Origin: Calocera cornea HHB12733
Taxonomy: Eukaryota; Basidiomycota; Dacrymycetes; Dacrymycetales; Dacrymycetaceae
Assembly (NCBI GenBank): GCA_001632435.1
Contig: KV423915.1
Location: 1 to 64,000, forward strand
Direction of reading: 5' to 3'
Length of the DNA: 64,000 nucleotides
Shown: one piece after another, positions 10,222 to 19,299 of the stretch
Numbering within the stretch: the stretch's first letter is position 1
Layout: every line of letters starts with the position of its first letter
Program-made: the position numbers and the translations under genes
Notes under the pieces: model-generated
Seen by the model: only the letters and a program-made list of their open reading frames with translations
Told to the model about the DNA's origin: nothing
The model's database searches: none

Positions 10222-12317
10222 TCATACGCGCAAGCGCGAGCGCCACGTCCGCTTACGGTAGCTGCTGGTGGAAGCCGAGCCGGCGCAGCTCGGGCAAGCG
10301 TCGCTCATCTGCACCCAGCTAGCGTTCATGAACCCGCTCGGGACGGCGAGGGGCATCGCCTCGTCCGGTGTGCTGGGTGTGCTGCTGGACCCGCTGGGCC
10401 CGCTCGAGCTGCCCCACGTCTGCATGCTCGGCGACAGGCTGCTGCACCCCGGGCCGGAGCAGCCCGAGGACCACCAGGTGTCCATGGGCTGCACGGCCTG
10501 GCACTTGAGGGTGCAGGTCACGACTTCCGGAGGGGGGGAGCAGCAGGAGGAGCCCTGGCAGCCCGAGCCGTTGTAGGACCAGGAGGAGGGAGGGGGGTAG
10601 TTGGACCATGAGTTCGAGTTAGAGCCGGAGCTGGAGCCGGAGCCGTAGGAAGACGAGTTGCTGGGCGCAGGCGGCGAGCCGCTGCCGTACGAATCGCGCT
10701 TGTACGACCCGGAGCCGTAGTTGCTGGACCCGCTCGACCCGCTGGAGCCATAGTTGCCGCTGCTGCCGCTCGACCCGTAGTTGCCACTTGAGCCGCTGCC
10801 GTAGCTGGAGCTTGAGCCAGAGCCGGGGCCGGAGCCGGAGCCGGAAGAGCCAGTCCAAGACCAGCTGGAGCTGCCCCACCACTGGCTCGAGCACTCCTGG
10901 AGGCACACCACAACCTCCGTCTGGACGGCCTCTGCCGCCGCAGCCGCGGCGACGGAGGTGACCTCGACGACTGTCTGTGTGGCGACCTGGGTCTGTGTGA
11001 CGAACTGGGTTTGGATCTGGGTCTGTGTGACCTGGGTCGGGACGAGCTCGGTGAGCGTTTCGAGAAGCGTCTGCGTCTCGCTGACGACCAGCTCGGAGAC
11101 GCTGACTTCGACCAGGGTTGTCGGCACTACTTGCGTCTCGAGCAGCGTTTGCGTCTTCGTCACCAGCTCCGTCTCCACCGCCGTCTGCGTGACGGTGGCG
11201 GTTGCGGTTTCGACTTGGGTTTGGGTCTGGACCGAGAGGTGCTCGACGGTCACGGTGGCCGTCTCCGTCTCGAGCTGGGTGAGGGTGCGGAGGTCCGTGA
11301 ACACCTGCGTGACCAGCGCGGTCTGGACGACCTGGACGGTCTGGGTCGCGGTGAGGGTGTGGTAGACGACGTCTGTCTCGTGGAGGACCTCGGTCGAGAC
11401 CCACACCTTGGTGGTGGGGACGAGCACTGTCTGCGTCTGCGTGACAAAGTCGGTGAGGAGGTCCGTGAACACCTGCGTGACGAACACGTCCTGCGTCTGC
11501 GTGTGCATCTCCACCTCCGTCAGCGTCTGCGTCACCACGTCCGTGAACAGCTCCGTCTCGAGCTTGGTCTGCACGACCGTCGTCGGCTGCACGTACGTCA
11601 CCGTGCTCGTCGCCGTCACCGTCTTGGTCATCACGTCCGTGCTCGTCACCGTGTCCGTGACGGTCATGGTGTCGTGCTCGGTGCTCGTCCAGGTCACGGT
11701 CATCGTGTCGTGCTCGGTGCTCGTGTACGTCTTGGTGTCCGTGACGGTGTCGGTCATGGTTGACGTGTACGTGTCGTGCTCGGTGCTCGTCACCGTGCAC
11801 GTCTCGGTTTCCGTCTGCGTCTTGGTGCTCCCCCACTCGGTCACGGTGGATAGGGAGCACAGCTCCGTCTCGTTGACGATGATAGTCTCGTAGCAGCCTT
11901 CCCATTGCCACTGCGGATCGAACGCATCAGCATTCGCGCTTCCTTCACAAACCGCAGATAAAAACGCACCCAGCTCTGGGAAACACACTTCCCGTAGCTG
12001 TCCTTCTGCCAGCCATATCCGCAGGCAAGGCTCGAGTACCCGCCGCCGGTAAACCACGAATACGAGCTCTGGTCGTTGCCCATGCTCCACGCGCTCGTAT
12101 CGGGGGCTTGGGTCGGCGCGGCGTACGCTGCGGAGGCGGACGAGACAGCCGAGGGAGAATAGCCGTACCCTGCTGCTGGCATGGCCGTGGCGAGGGAGGA
12201 GGAGGCGGTCGCTGCCGGGCCGGGGGCGGGCATGTAGGACGTGCCGACCATTACCTGCGCGGCGGCGGAGGCGGCGAGCCCGAGGCTCAGGAGGGGAGCG
12301 AAGTGTGTGCGCGGCAT
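10222..12317 (-). CDS. Secreted Thr/Ser-rich mucin-like cell-surface protein
   Basis: The first exon starts at ATG 12317 with a clear signal peptide (MPRTHFAPLLSLGLAASAAA). An intron at about 11948-11992 joins DSYGN to ANADAFDPQWQWEGCYE in frame. About 300 residues follow with alternating Thr and Val/Gln/Glu (STEHDTMTVTDTVT, TQTQVETATATVTQ types) and almost no Lys, a composition expected to be heavily O-mannosylated and extended. Next come a Gly/Ser/Tyr linker (YGSGSSGNYGSSG repeats) and Cys pairs in CCSPPPEVVTCTLKC and CSGPGCSS. The C-terminus is unexpectedly basic (SYRKRTWRSRLRV), with no clear GPI signal. An adhesive or wall-structural role is inferred from composition only. Repetitive codons keep other frames open on both strands; those are shadows. 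The total is roughly 680 residues. Confidence 0.75.
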
Positions 12318-12391
12318 TGTGTGTTGGTATTAGGTTGGGGTGGGGTCGGGGTGGGGGTGGGGCGTCCTAGCCAGAGAACGAAGGATGGTGG

Positions 12392-12393
<2 letters not shown>

Positions 12394-12426
<33 letters not shown>
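12394..12426 (+). repeat. 33-nt poly-G homopolymer
   Basis: An uninterrupted run of about 33 G on the plus strand lies 77 bp upstream of the start codon of the mucin-like gene, so it is poly-C on that gene's sense strand. Such tracts can form quadruplexes and slip during replication and sequencing. The true length is uncertain and may differ among nuclei or assemblies. Confidence 0.9.
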
Positions 12427-12427
<1 letters not shown>

Positions 12428-12429
12428 GC

Positions 12430-13705
12430 GCACTGCGCTGACGCCGGCTCGCGGCTGCTCTCGTCGTCAGTTGTGCTCAGGGCATGGTGCATGACTGGCT
12501 ACTCACCGTGTAGTGGAAGGGGAGGGAGGGAGGGGAAGGAAGGAAAGGGGCGGGTCCTGACCTGGGGAGGAGAGGTGCACGGGTATGTCCCCCGCTGGGT
12601 GCCCGAGGCTTAAGAGAGGGCCGGCGCGGTCTCCAGGGGGGCTGCATGGACGCAAGTGAATACGCTCGGTATCGTCATGCCGCGGCGTCGTACGTTTTCG
12701 TGTGTGTGGGCGGGGAGAGGGCAGGACGGGGGGGCGGTCGGGCGCAGTCCCATCGTCACCCGCTGGGCAAGGTGCAGTGGGAGGGAAGCGCCGTGCAGCG
12801 CGAGTTGTTGCCACGCCAGGCGCATGGGGCAAGAAACGACCCAGGGACGCCTGACGTAAGCTCGCGAAGCACAGAGCAGGGCCAATCAGAGCCCGCCCCG
12901 CGCCCGCCGAAGAAGGAAGATCGACGCGCGGGTGACGACCGTCGCTCCCTGCACAATGTCTCCTTGTCGACCGTGCTCTCCGTCGTGAATTCCACCTCGG
13001 CTTGCCTCCTACAGTGCACCCTCCCATGAGCATCAGCGGCAATGTTTCTCCGGATACCGGAGGCAGCGCGCTCACGTCGCTTCATCCTGCTCGTCGCCGA
13101 GCTCGAACAGGGGAGGGATGGCAACGCGAGCGATTGTCGACCCATTGACGCCACACCGTCGCTCATCAACGCCGCACCTCCCCCAGGTCTCAACGTAGAA
13201 TACTTCTCTCGGCCATAGCCGATAGCCGCACACGGCCCTCTCGTCACCGTCCAGGCTCTCATCGCCCGTTCTGGAGCTGTGAAGACCGGACACGGCCGCC
13301 CGCGGCGCGCGCTTCGCGAATCTGCACGAGCCTGCGCTCACCTTGTCAGAGATGCCACCAAACGCGGGCGATCTCTTACTTTACCTCGCACGCTTCTTCT
13401 GTCAGTCCAGAATGGGTCGATCAAGCCGCACAGTCTGTTGCGCTGAACGCTTTTTCAGCACCTCACTGGAACGGAAACCGCGACCGTCGTTCTGGACCTT
13501 CTGGACCCGGCTCTGGTCCCTGGCTTGCTCACCAATATGGTAGATAGGATGGGGTGGGTACGTAGGCTGCATTCCTCCTACAGCATGCTGACGACTCGGC
13601 CCCGACGATGCATCGCGGCAGCCTTCCACAAACCCATTCATTCTGGGGGGTTCGGCGGTAGTAGTCCGTATTCTTCCAGCCCAGCTCGCCTGCCTGCTCC
13701 AACTC
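12430..13705. other. Intergenic region, no supported gene
   Basis: About 1.3 kb of GC-rich DNA lies between the mucin-like gene's promoter side and the stop codon of repeat-protein gene A. Several open frames overlap on both strands (for example 12503-13075 minus and 12646-13029 plus), but their Arg/Pro-rich composition looks like GC-driven noise. No TATA box plus ATG plus splice pattern supports a gene. Confidence 0.4.
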
Positions 13706-14462
13706 CTACTCCAACTCCTCCTCCGACCTGAACTCCACCCACTCCACCACCTCGACCTTGTCCGGCACGTCCCGCTGACCATACTCCCGCTCCAGACTTC
13801 TCTCAGGAGCAACATTCCAGGAACCGTAACTGGGATCCGACCCGGCGCTCCTCGCATAAGTAATATCCCAGGGACAATAACCGATATCCGGCTCGGCCCT
13901 CCTGTCGATATGATAATTGTAGGGACAGGGGGCCCTCTCCAAGGGCCCTCCGTCGGCCGCCTCCGGGCCCTGGTGCACCTCGTCGAAGCCCAGGCCGTCC
14001 GCACGCTCGACCATAATCGCAGGCTGGAACACGCCGATCGCCTCGGCCAGATGCTCTCCGCCGGTATCGGTCCTCTTCCACGGCGATTCGAAGCCGAGAT
14101 AAGGCTTGTCGAGGGCCGAGTCCTCGTCGCGCTTGACCATGATCGCAGGGTGGAGCACGTCGATCCGCTCGGCCAGGTGGTCTTCGCCGGTATCGGCCCT
14201 CCTCCAGTTGACGAAATACGAGCCGGGAACGAGGCCTGAGTCGTCTTGGCGCGCTGCAACGCCGGTGTGGGCCCTCCCGAACAGCTCGTCGAGACCGATG
14301 GTCGGGTCGCGCTTTACACCCAAGAAGACGCTCCCTCCGTCCGAGAGCGTCCATGGGCCGGTACTGCGCTCCATGGATACGGATGAGAGCTGGAGTGTGG
14401 GTCTGCGTGCTCGCGTTAGGAGGCAGGCACGCGTTATGAACAGAGGTGGGTGCTCACGCCAT
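13706..14462 (-). CDS. Repeat-protein gene A (DTGE/KR repeat family), unrecognised
   Basis: The proposed start is a 5-nt first exon, ATGGC (14458-14462), followed by an intron at 14403-14457. The second exon gives MAPTLQLSSVSMERSTGPW and then VFLGVKRD, about 233 residues in all. Two imperfect repeats of roughly 44 residues follow, each beginning W-(R/K)-R-x-DTG and containing HLAE and PAIMV, with dibasic KR/RR pairs at the repeat starts. The C-terminus reads EFRSEEELE. There is no signal peptide, membrane segment or known domain. It is the most diverged member of a local family with genes B and C, sharing the N-terminus, first-exon structure and a TATA-containing promoter with B. Function unknown; the KR-bounded repeats resemble kexin-processed precursors, but secretion is not evident. 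Confidence 0.6.
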
Positions 14463-14551
14463 CGAGAGAGACGGTTGGTGGTGTTTGGTACTAGGAGGGC
14501 TACAGTTGACTGTTGCTCGTCTCTTCGAGATCTGACGCCTCACATGCAGCC

Positions 14552-14558
14552 TTTTATA
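14552..14558 (-). promoter_or_regulatory. TATA box of repeat-protein gene A
   Basis: TATAAAA on the minus strand, 90 bp upstream of the proposed ATG. It lies in a block of about 200 bp that is clearly homologous to the promoter of gene B (CGGCACGCACTCCACAGCA just upstream in both). Confidence 0.6.
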
Positions 14559-14589
14559 CGGCACGCACTCCACAGCACTGCATCTGCAA

Positions 14590-15180
14590 GGTCATCCTCA
14601 TCAACACGATCGATCCACAGACAGAAATATTGATAGACAGAAGCAGCTCTTCATCAACAACTTACCAAGCCCGTAATGCATCTCGACCCATGTTCCCGAG
14701 TACGACGGCTGGCAATCAGTTCACCGCCTTCCCGTACGCGGGGAACCCACTCCGGTGTTTCACGGCTCAAATGACCGATCTTCTGAGTCACCTCGGAACA
14801 AGTCCCATCCCATATCTTCGACTCACTTCAGCAAGGTTCTGAAAACACGGAGCACAGCGTCTCTCATTCCTATTGCAGTGTCTCAGATACCCGGTCCCCC
14901 AAAGTTGTCCTGTATCTTTCTCCGAATATGATTTGTCAAGAGCCCGGGGTTCCTCCCTGAAGAGACGGCGTCGCATTACCCTCTGGTGCGCTAGGAATCC
15001 TAAACACCATGCACACCTATATCGCTCATCCGACCCCTCGAGAGACCTCGCTCCCTACGCATCTGGACCCTCTTCTCCATGACCCTTCGATCTTGGTGAT
15101 TGGACCCGTCATTAGGTCCCAGGACCCACGGGAATGTCAACAGACCGGTCGAGGTGGCCCGGCGCGCATTCTGCAGACTC
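14590..15180 (-). pseudogene. Decayed segment homologous to 16200-16800 (unit A flank)
   Basis: This upstream flank of gene A aligns along its length with the flank of gene B at 16200-16800, including the runs GACCGGTCTGTTGACAT and GCGAGGTCTCT in the minus sense. In the minus frame it still shows VMEKRVQMRRERGLSRG, the counterpart of VGEKRMDIEEARSLEELD in the B flank. The open frame is poorer than in B, so it looks like a decayed copy of a small gene or a diverged spacer of a tandem duplication unit. Confidence 0.45.
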
Positions 15181-15545
15181 CTGTCGTGCGCGAGCTCTTT
15201 CCCCACAAGCTTGCTCTCATTTCGTACAACTGCACGTTTCACGAGCGTTTCACGAGCGTCTTCTGCCGGGGTGATCGAGCGCTCGCGGAACCACGACCGT
15301 TCTGAACCTTGTGGCTTACGTTCCTGGCATGATCATGCAACATCGCGGTTCACTCTGGCCTCCCCACCTATGACAGGCGCACTGGACACTCGCCCCGGCC
15401 ACAGCCAGAATCCTGCCTCCTCGCAGTGAAGCGCCAACCGTCATCCAATTTCCCCGCGCCTGTGTTCAAACTATAAAAGCAACTCGGCAGCATTCATTTT
15501 GCTGCATTTCCTAACATTGAGCGACTCGAGCAGCCCTCTGCCGAC

Positions 15546-16069
15546 CTAATCCAGCTCCTCAAGCGAGCGCGCCGCCTGCCCTCCTCCTACAGCCTCGCCA
15601 GCGTCGCGGGCTCGCCAGTCCCAGTCGCCGGCATCATTCACATAGTTCGACCTGGCTTCCTCCCGGCGAATTTCACCAGTGTCGACCCTCTTGCGCCAGT
15701 CCCAGTCGCCGGCATCATTCACATAGTTCGACCTGGCTTCCTCCCGGCGAAGTTCGCCAGTGTCGACCCTCTTGCGCCAGTCCCAGTCGCCGGCATCATT
15801 CACATAATTCGATCTGGCATCCTCCCGAAGAATTTCGCCAGTGTCGGCCCTCTTGCTCCACTGATAGTCGTAGCCGAAAGTCCCGGGCGTCTCGTCGAGG
15901 CCGATGGCCGCGTCGCGCTTTACATCCAGAAAGACAGACGCCCCGTCCGAGAGGGACCATGGGCCGGTACTGCGCCCCATTGGCAAGGATGACAGGTGGA
16001 GTGTGGGTCTGCGTGCTGACGTTAGGATGACAGGCACCCGTTATGGACAGAAATGGGTGCGCACGCCAT
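15546..16069 (-). CDS. Repeat-protein gene B with three KR-DTGE tandem repeats
   Basis: The first exon is ATGGC (16065-16069), the intron 16009-16064, and the second exon reads MAPTLHLSSLPMGRSTGPW and then VFLDVKRD, nearly identical to gene A. Three tandem copies of a 27-residue unit follow, each starting KR(A/V)DTGE, then EARSNYV and NDAGDWDW; the first copy is the most diverged. The protein ends DAGEAVGGGQAARSLEELD at 15546, about 155 residues in total. Each unit is bounded by a dibasic KR pair, the arrangement found in kexin-processed peptide precursors. There is no recognisable signal peptide, so processing in the secretory path is unproven. Near-identical DNA repeats indicate recent amplification. 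No known family recognised. Confidence 0.65.
15609..15852 (-). repeat. Three 81-bp tandem repeats inside gene B
   Basis: The unit runs in frame (81 nt, 27 codons) and is repeated about three times head to tail. The left two copies (about 15609-15771) differ at only a few positions, while the copy at 15772-15852 has more changes (codons for the ILRED variant). The DNA-level identity explains the identical protein repeats and points to recent unequal exchange. Confidence 0.8.
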
Positions 16070-16156
16070 GGAAAGAGACGGTTGATGATGCTTGGTACTA
16101 GAATGGCTACAGTTGGTTGTTGCTCGTCTGTCCGGGAACTGACGCTTCACCCGCAG

Positions 16157-16164
16157 CTTATATA
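16157..16164 (-). promoter_or_regulatory. TATA box of repeat-protein gene B
   Basis: TATATAAG on the minus strand, 88 bp upstream of the proposed ATG, at the same place in the homologous promoter block as the gene A box. Confidence 0.65.
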
Positions 16165-16551
16165 CGGCACGCACTCCACAGCACCGCATCTCTAACGTCC
16201 TCCGGCTCCAGCGATCTAGCCACAGACAGAAACATCTACAGGACAGAAATAACCTGCAACAACGACTGAGTCAGGGATGGCTGTTGACCGATCACGTTCC
16301 CGAGCGCGCTGACTACAGTCGCAATCGTCCCGCCGCCTTCCCGCCACACGGGGACTGGCTTACTGTCTCTCACGGCTCTGCTCATCTGAGTCATCGCAGA
16401 GGTTCGGCGACCGAGTCGCGTTACCACTTTCCCACCACTTTCGACAATGTTCTTCAAGAGGAGCACAGCGTTTATCCCTTCCATCACCGTATCCTAGAGG
16501 CCTGCACAACATCTCAGGGGCTTGCCACAGACGTTGTCATGCATTATGGCC

Positions 16552-16752
16552 CTAATGCAAGTGTTTCAGAGCCCGGAAATTTGCGTTGAGCAGACTGCAT
16601 CTCATTAACCCCTCAGGCGCGCTAGTAAGCATCAAAACCGTACACAACATCCTGTGGTGCGAATCCAACTCCTCAAGAGACCTCGCTTCCTCGATATCCA
16701 TCCTCTTCTCCCCAACTGACGCCCTATCGACCTTGGTAATCGGAGGAGCCAT
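16552..16752 (-). CDS. Small ORF with RSLEELD motif, possible fourth family member
   Basis: From ATG 16752 the frame reads MAPPITKVDRASVGEKRMD and then IEEARSLEELDSHHRM, 66 residues. It shares the MAP start, a KR pair and the ARSLEELD string with the C-terminus of gene B. It lies in the upstream flank of gene B, and the matching flanks of A (15.1 kb) and C (18.8 kb) hold related but less open versions. No 5-nt first exon or TATA box is obvious. It may be a small expressed peptide gene, or the remnant of a truncated family copy. Confidence 0.35.
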   Translation of the reverse strand: MAPPITKVDRASVGEKRMDIEEARSLEELDSHHRMLCTVLMLTSAPEGLMRCSLLNANFRALKHLH

Positions 16753-16859
16753 CACGTTTCATGTTGATGTCAACAGACCGGTCCACGTGGTGCAAGGCAA
16801 CTGCTTCACACGCATCTGGACAGCGTACCACCTTGACTGATCGATCGTGGGCGACCGCG

Positions 16860-17640
16860 CCCCGGCGCCAGTGCCTTCCACGTTCAGAACGATCATGCCG
16901 GACATCGGAGACTCGTCAACATGGACGAGAGGAACTGGAATGCTGTTTCGGCGATCCGGCCAAGTCTTTGTGCACCAAAGACAGATCTGGTCGGGCGTTC
17001 GCTTCAGCCTTCTGCAGGTGTTCGACTCTTCGGCGAGGATTACTCGAGTTCATGAGGCGCGCCCGTCTCCTCAGGCTCGGCACTGTGCTTCACGTAAGTT
17101 CGGGAGAATGGGCGATCACCCAGTGGGATGCTGGCGTACCGTGCACGGGAGGGAGTGTTTGCTGGTTTTCCGACTGCCAAGCTGGGAATATTAGTGTTGG
17201 GAGTCGTCACCGCAACGGGTGTTTAAGGTTGTCAGGACGCGATCTTCTTTGAGGTGCAGGGAACAACACGCGCCATGATATCGCTCCTGTAAATTCAGGG
17301 CACCGGTGCTAATCGGAGAGTAATAGGTCAGTAGGTTAGTGAGCTGAACATTCCCCGACCGCTTATCGTATATAAACGAGTTGCTGGCAGATCCGACGAA
17401 TGCTCCTCCTACTTGAGAGCTAGAATTCCTACTAGCCTGTGATCTGAGCCGGTTTGAGCAGCTAACTACCCCCTGTACCCCCTTTATCCGCAGTTATCGT
17501 TAATTATCAATGAAGGAGGGTCGTGAGTTGAGGCCGCAGAAGCTACGGAGGCTCCCTCGGATCAAGACAAGGCGCTACGCAACAACAATTCTGGCCTATC
17601 ATTACGACCTTCCCGCGGTAGCAAAATTCAACATCATCTT
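16860..17640. other. Intergenic region downstream of gene C
   Basis: About 780 bp. A plus-strand frame from 16847 to 17194 is open but has no recognised content or support. A TATATAA sequence occurs near 17372 without a matching downstream gene. Otherwise nothing is recognised. Confidence 0.35.
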
Positions 17641-17643
17641 GCA

Positions 17644-18346
17644 CTAGTGCTCTCGCTGGTCTTCCGCTGGGGAGTCGAAAATAACACCCAGCGACCTTAC
17701 CTCGGGAAGAGAGCGACCCCGGCTGTAGTCGCTGTCCACATCTTCTTCTGCGATGCTCGTCCAGTAACCCCCTCCGCGCTCACCCAGCTCTCCAACCACT
17801 CCCACCTCCCTCGCCTCACGCTTGATGCCGCGCATCCATCCGGGGGCCCAATATGTAGGAAGGGTGAGAGTATTGATAATGAGCTCGCCGATAGTGGTGA
17901 GGGTGGGCAACCCGCCACCCACAGCCTTGCCTGCATCGCCCTGTGCACCCAGATCGAGTATCGTCGACTTTCCAACCTCTCCGTAAGAAGGCTGGGTCAC
18001 TTCTCCCATGCTGTCAGAGTCGACCCAGACCATTCCCGAATGCTCGCTGTCCTCTGGCTGAAACCAGCTGCCAATGTCTTCCCCGTTGAGCTCTCGGTCA
18101 AGGGTACCGCTCAGGTCCTCACTCCTGCGGCAGATAACGCATCCGACACTTCCGCCTCCACCGCCGCACTTGCACCTCTCCCACGCGTGGCCGTCAATCT
18201 CGCGAGGAACAACGAAGAGAGGTTCGATGGTCCGGACGACCCCAGAAGAGAGTTCACGCGGGAGGACGGCGAGGGTTTGAGGGAAGGGTCTGCATGGGCG
18301 TCAGCAGCACAGTCAGCAGGATGTGTAACATTAGTACTCACGCCAT
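17644..18346 (-). CDS. Repeat-protein family gene C, unrecognised
   Basis: The first exon is again ATGGC (18342-18346), with the intron at 18290-18341 and the acceptor followed by ACCC as in A and B. This gives MAPFPQTLAVLPREL and 216 residues in all. A Gly/Cys patch reads CKCGGGGGSVGCVIC. The centre holds DAGKAVGGGLPT, matching DAGEAVGGG near the end of gene B, and the C-terminal part has a KREAREVGVVGEL stretch and ends PAEDQREH. The DTGE repeats of A and B are absent. There is no signal peptide or membrane segment. Placement in the family rests on first-exon architecture, promoter position, the DAG-AVGGG string and the homologous upstream flank; overall sequence similarity is low. Confidence 0.5.
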
Positions 18347-18461
18347 GGCAGTATGAGGAAGACGGTGCAGTCGATGCTGGCTGAACAGCGGGTGTTAGGA
18401 GGTGGGCAGTGGGTTGCCGCTCTACTGCACAGGTCTATGGAAAGTCGCCCGCCTTTCAGTG

Positions 18462-18469
18462 CTTATATA
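18462..18469 (-). promoter_or_regulatory. TATA box of family gene C
   Basis: TATATAAG on the minus strand, 116 bp upstream of the proposed ATG of gene C; the same octamer as in the gene B promoter. Confidence 0.5.
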
Positions 18470-18769
18470 TCCACGATAATCCATCTCGATGCTGCTGGCC
18501 TTCCCACCGTGTCCATCGCAGTTCACATCTCCGCCCAGGTGTGGGAAAGTGACCGTTCTCTCCGTGAGTGTCGAAAGGGACAGAAGATGAGGGAGGTGTT
18601 GGGCAAGGAACGCGATTGGTTGTTCCGGTTCTGCCAAGCCCGCCTTGCACTGCCAAACTCTCCTCTGTCATCTGATCTGCCCGGTCTCTCTCATACCCGC
18701 AAGGGTTCGAAGTTAGAAGATGGGAGCCTTGCAATCGATTCAGCCGGCTTCTTAGTCTCTCGTTTCAAG

Positions 18770-18880
18770 GATACAGCAAGTATCACATATACAGTACCTC
18801 ATCCAGCTCTTCGAAGGAACGGGTCCTGTTGGCGCCCTCCACATCGACTGCATCCGTATCTAGGCGATGGACCTGTGGGA
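18770..18880 (-). pseudogene. Relic with RSFEELD motif upstream of gene C
   Basis: The minus frame reads DTDAVDVEGANRTRSFEELD and then EVLYM before a stop. It corresponds to MDIEEARSLEELD in the flank of gene B and sits at the same relative place in the unit. No full ORF with a convincing start is visible, so I treat it as a remnant. Confidence 0.35.
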
Positions 18881-19069
18881 ACTATTGGAACGTCGCGAAG
18901 GAGTACAATTGATGAAGGTCGACGGATTAGGAAACTTGATCCGCGGGAGGAAGCCCAAGGCAGGTAGGGTTCATGTCCCGCGCGCGACGAGAGCGTCCGT
19001 GCGCTGGTCCGTGCGCACGCTTAGACCCTACAAAAGGCAATCGCGCGTCAAGGTGTCAGCTTCATACTT

Positions 19070-19248
19070 ACCTTGGGGGATGACGCCCCCTTCAAGTCGG
19101 GGCTCCTAGCGGTCTGTGCCTGGCATTGCACGGCGACTCACAGTCCTACCGAGCGCTTTCCGTTTGTCAACCCCTACGGGGTTGGCACTCCCTAAATATT
19201 TTCCAGCCCGCTTCTCCCACTCTGGGAGGAGCGGGCCTTTTCTTTTGC
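19070..19248. other. Cluster of strong hairpins ending in a T-run
   Basis: Three stem-loops lie within 180 bp. GGGGG-atgacg-CCCCC is at about 19074-19089. AACCCC-tac-GGGGTT is at about 19168-19182. A 13-bp stem, GCCCGCTTCTCCC (19206-19218) with GGGAGGAGCGGGC (19224-19236), has one G-T wobble and a 5-nt loop and is followed directly by CTTTTCTTTT. The last has the form of an intrinsic terminator or a Pol III-type end. A minus-strand frame (19106-19294) reads WEKRAGKYLGSANPVGVDKR. Nothing here resembles neighbouring genes; an inserted element end or a structured RNA is possible. Confidence 0.45.
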
Positions 19249-19299
19249 CCATTTTGGGATTGCTTAGGGCCGGTCGTTTCCATCTCGGGAGCAAAATGC

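Noticed and set aside
10619..11911. Long open frames on both strands across the mucin-like gene (for example 430 residues minus and 250 residues plus)
   Set aside because: They come from the low-complexity GTC/ACG codon pattern of the Thr-rich gene. Their His/Arg/Asp-only composition has no support, while the chosen frame has a signal peptide, an intron in phase and Cys pairs.
12503..13075. 190-residue minus-strand ORF between the mucin-like gene and gene A
   Set aside because: Pro/Arg/Ser-rich composition typical of GC-driven open frames, no motif, overlaps other equally long frames.
14701..14842. Plus-strand FTAFPYAGNPL as a second PhzF-like N-terminus
   Set aside because: The similarity is a few residues long, the frame soon ends, and the DNA belongs to the duplicated flank of gene A.
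13706..18346. Basidiomycete mating-pheromone precursors
   Set aside because: Genes A, B and C are small and clustered, but none ends in a CaaX box and no STE3-type receptor or homeodomain gene is in the window.
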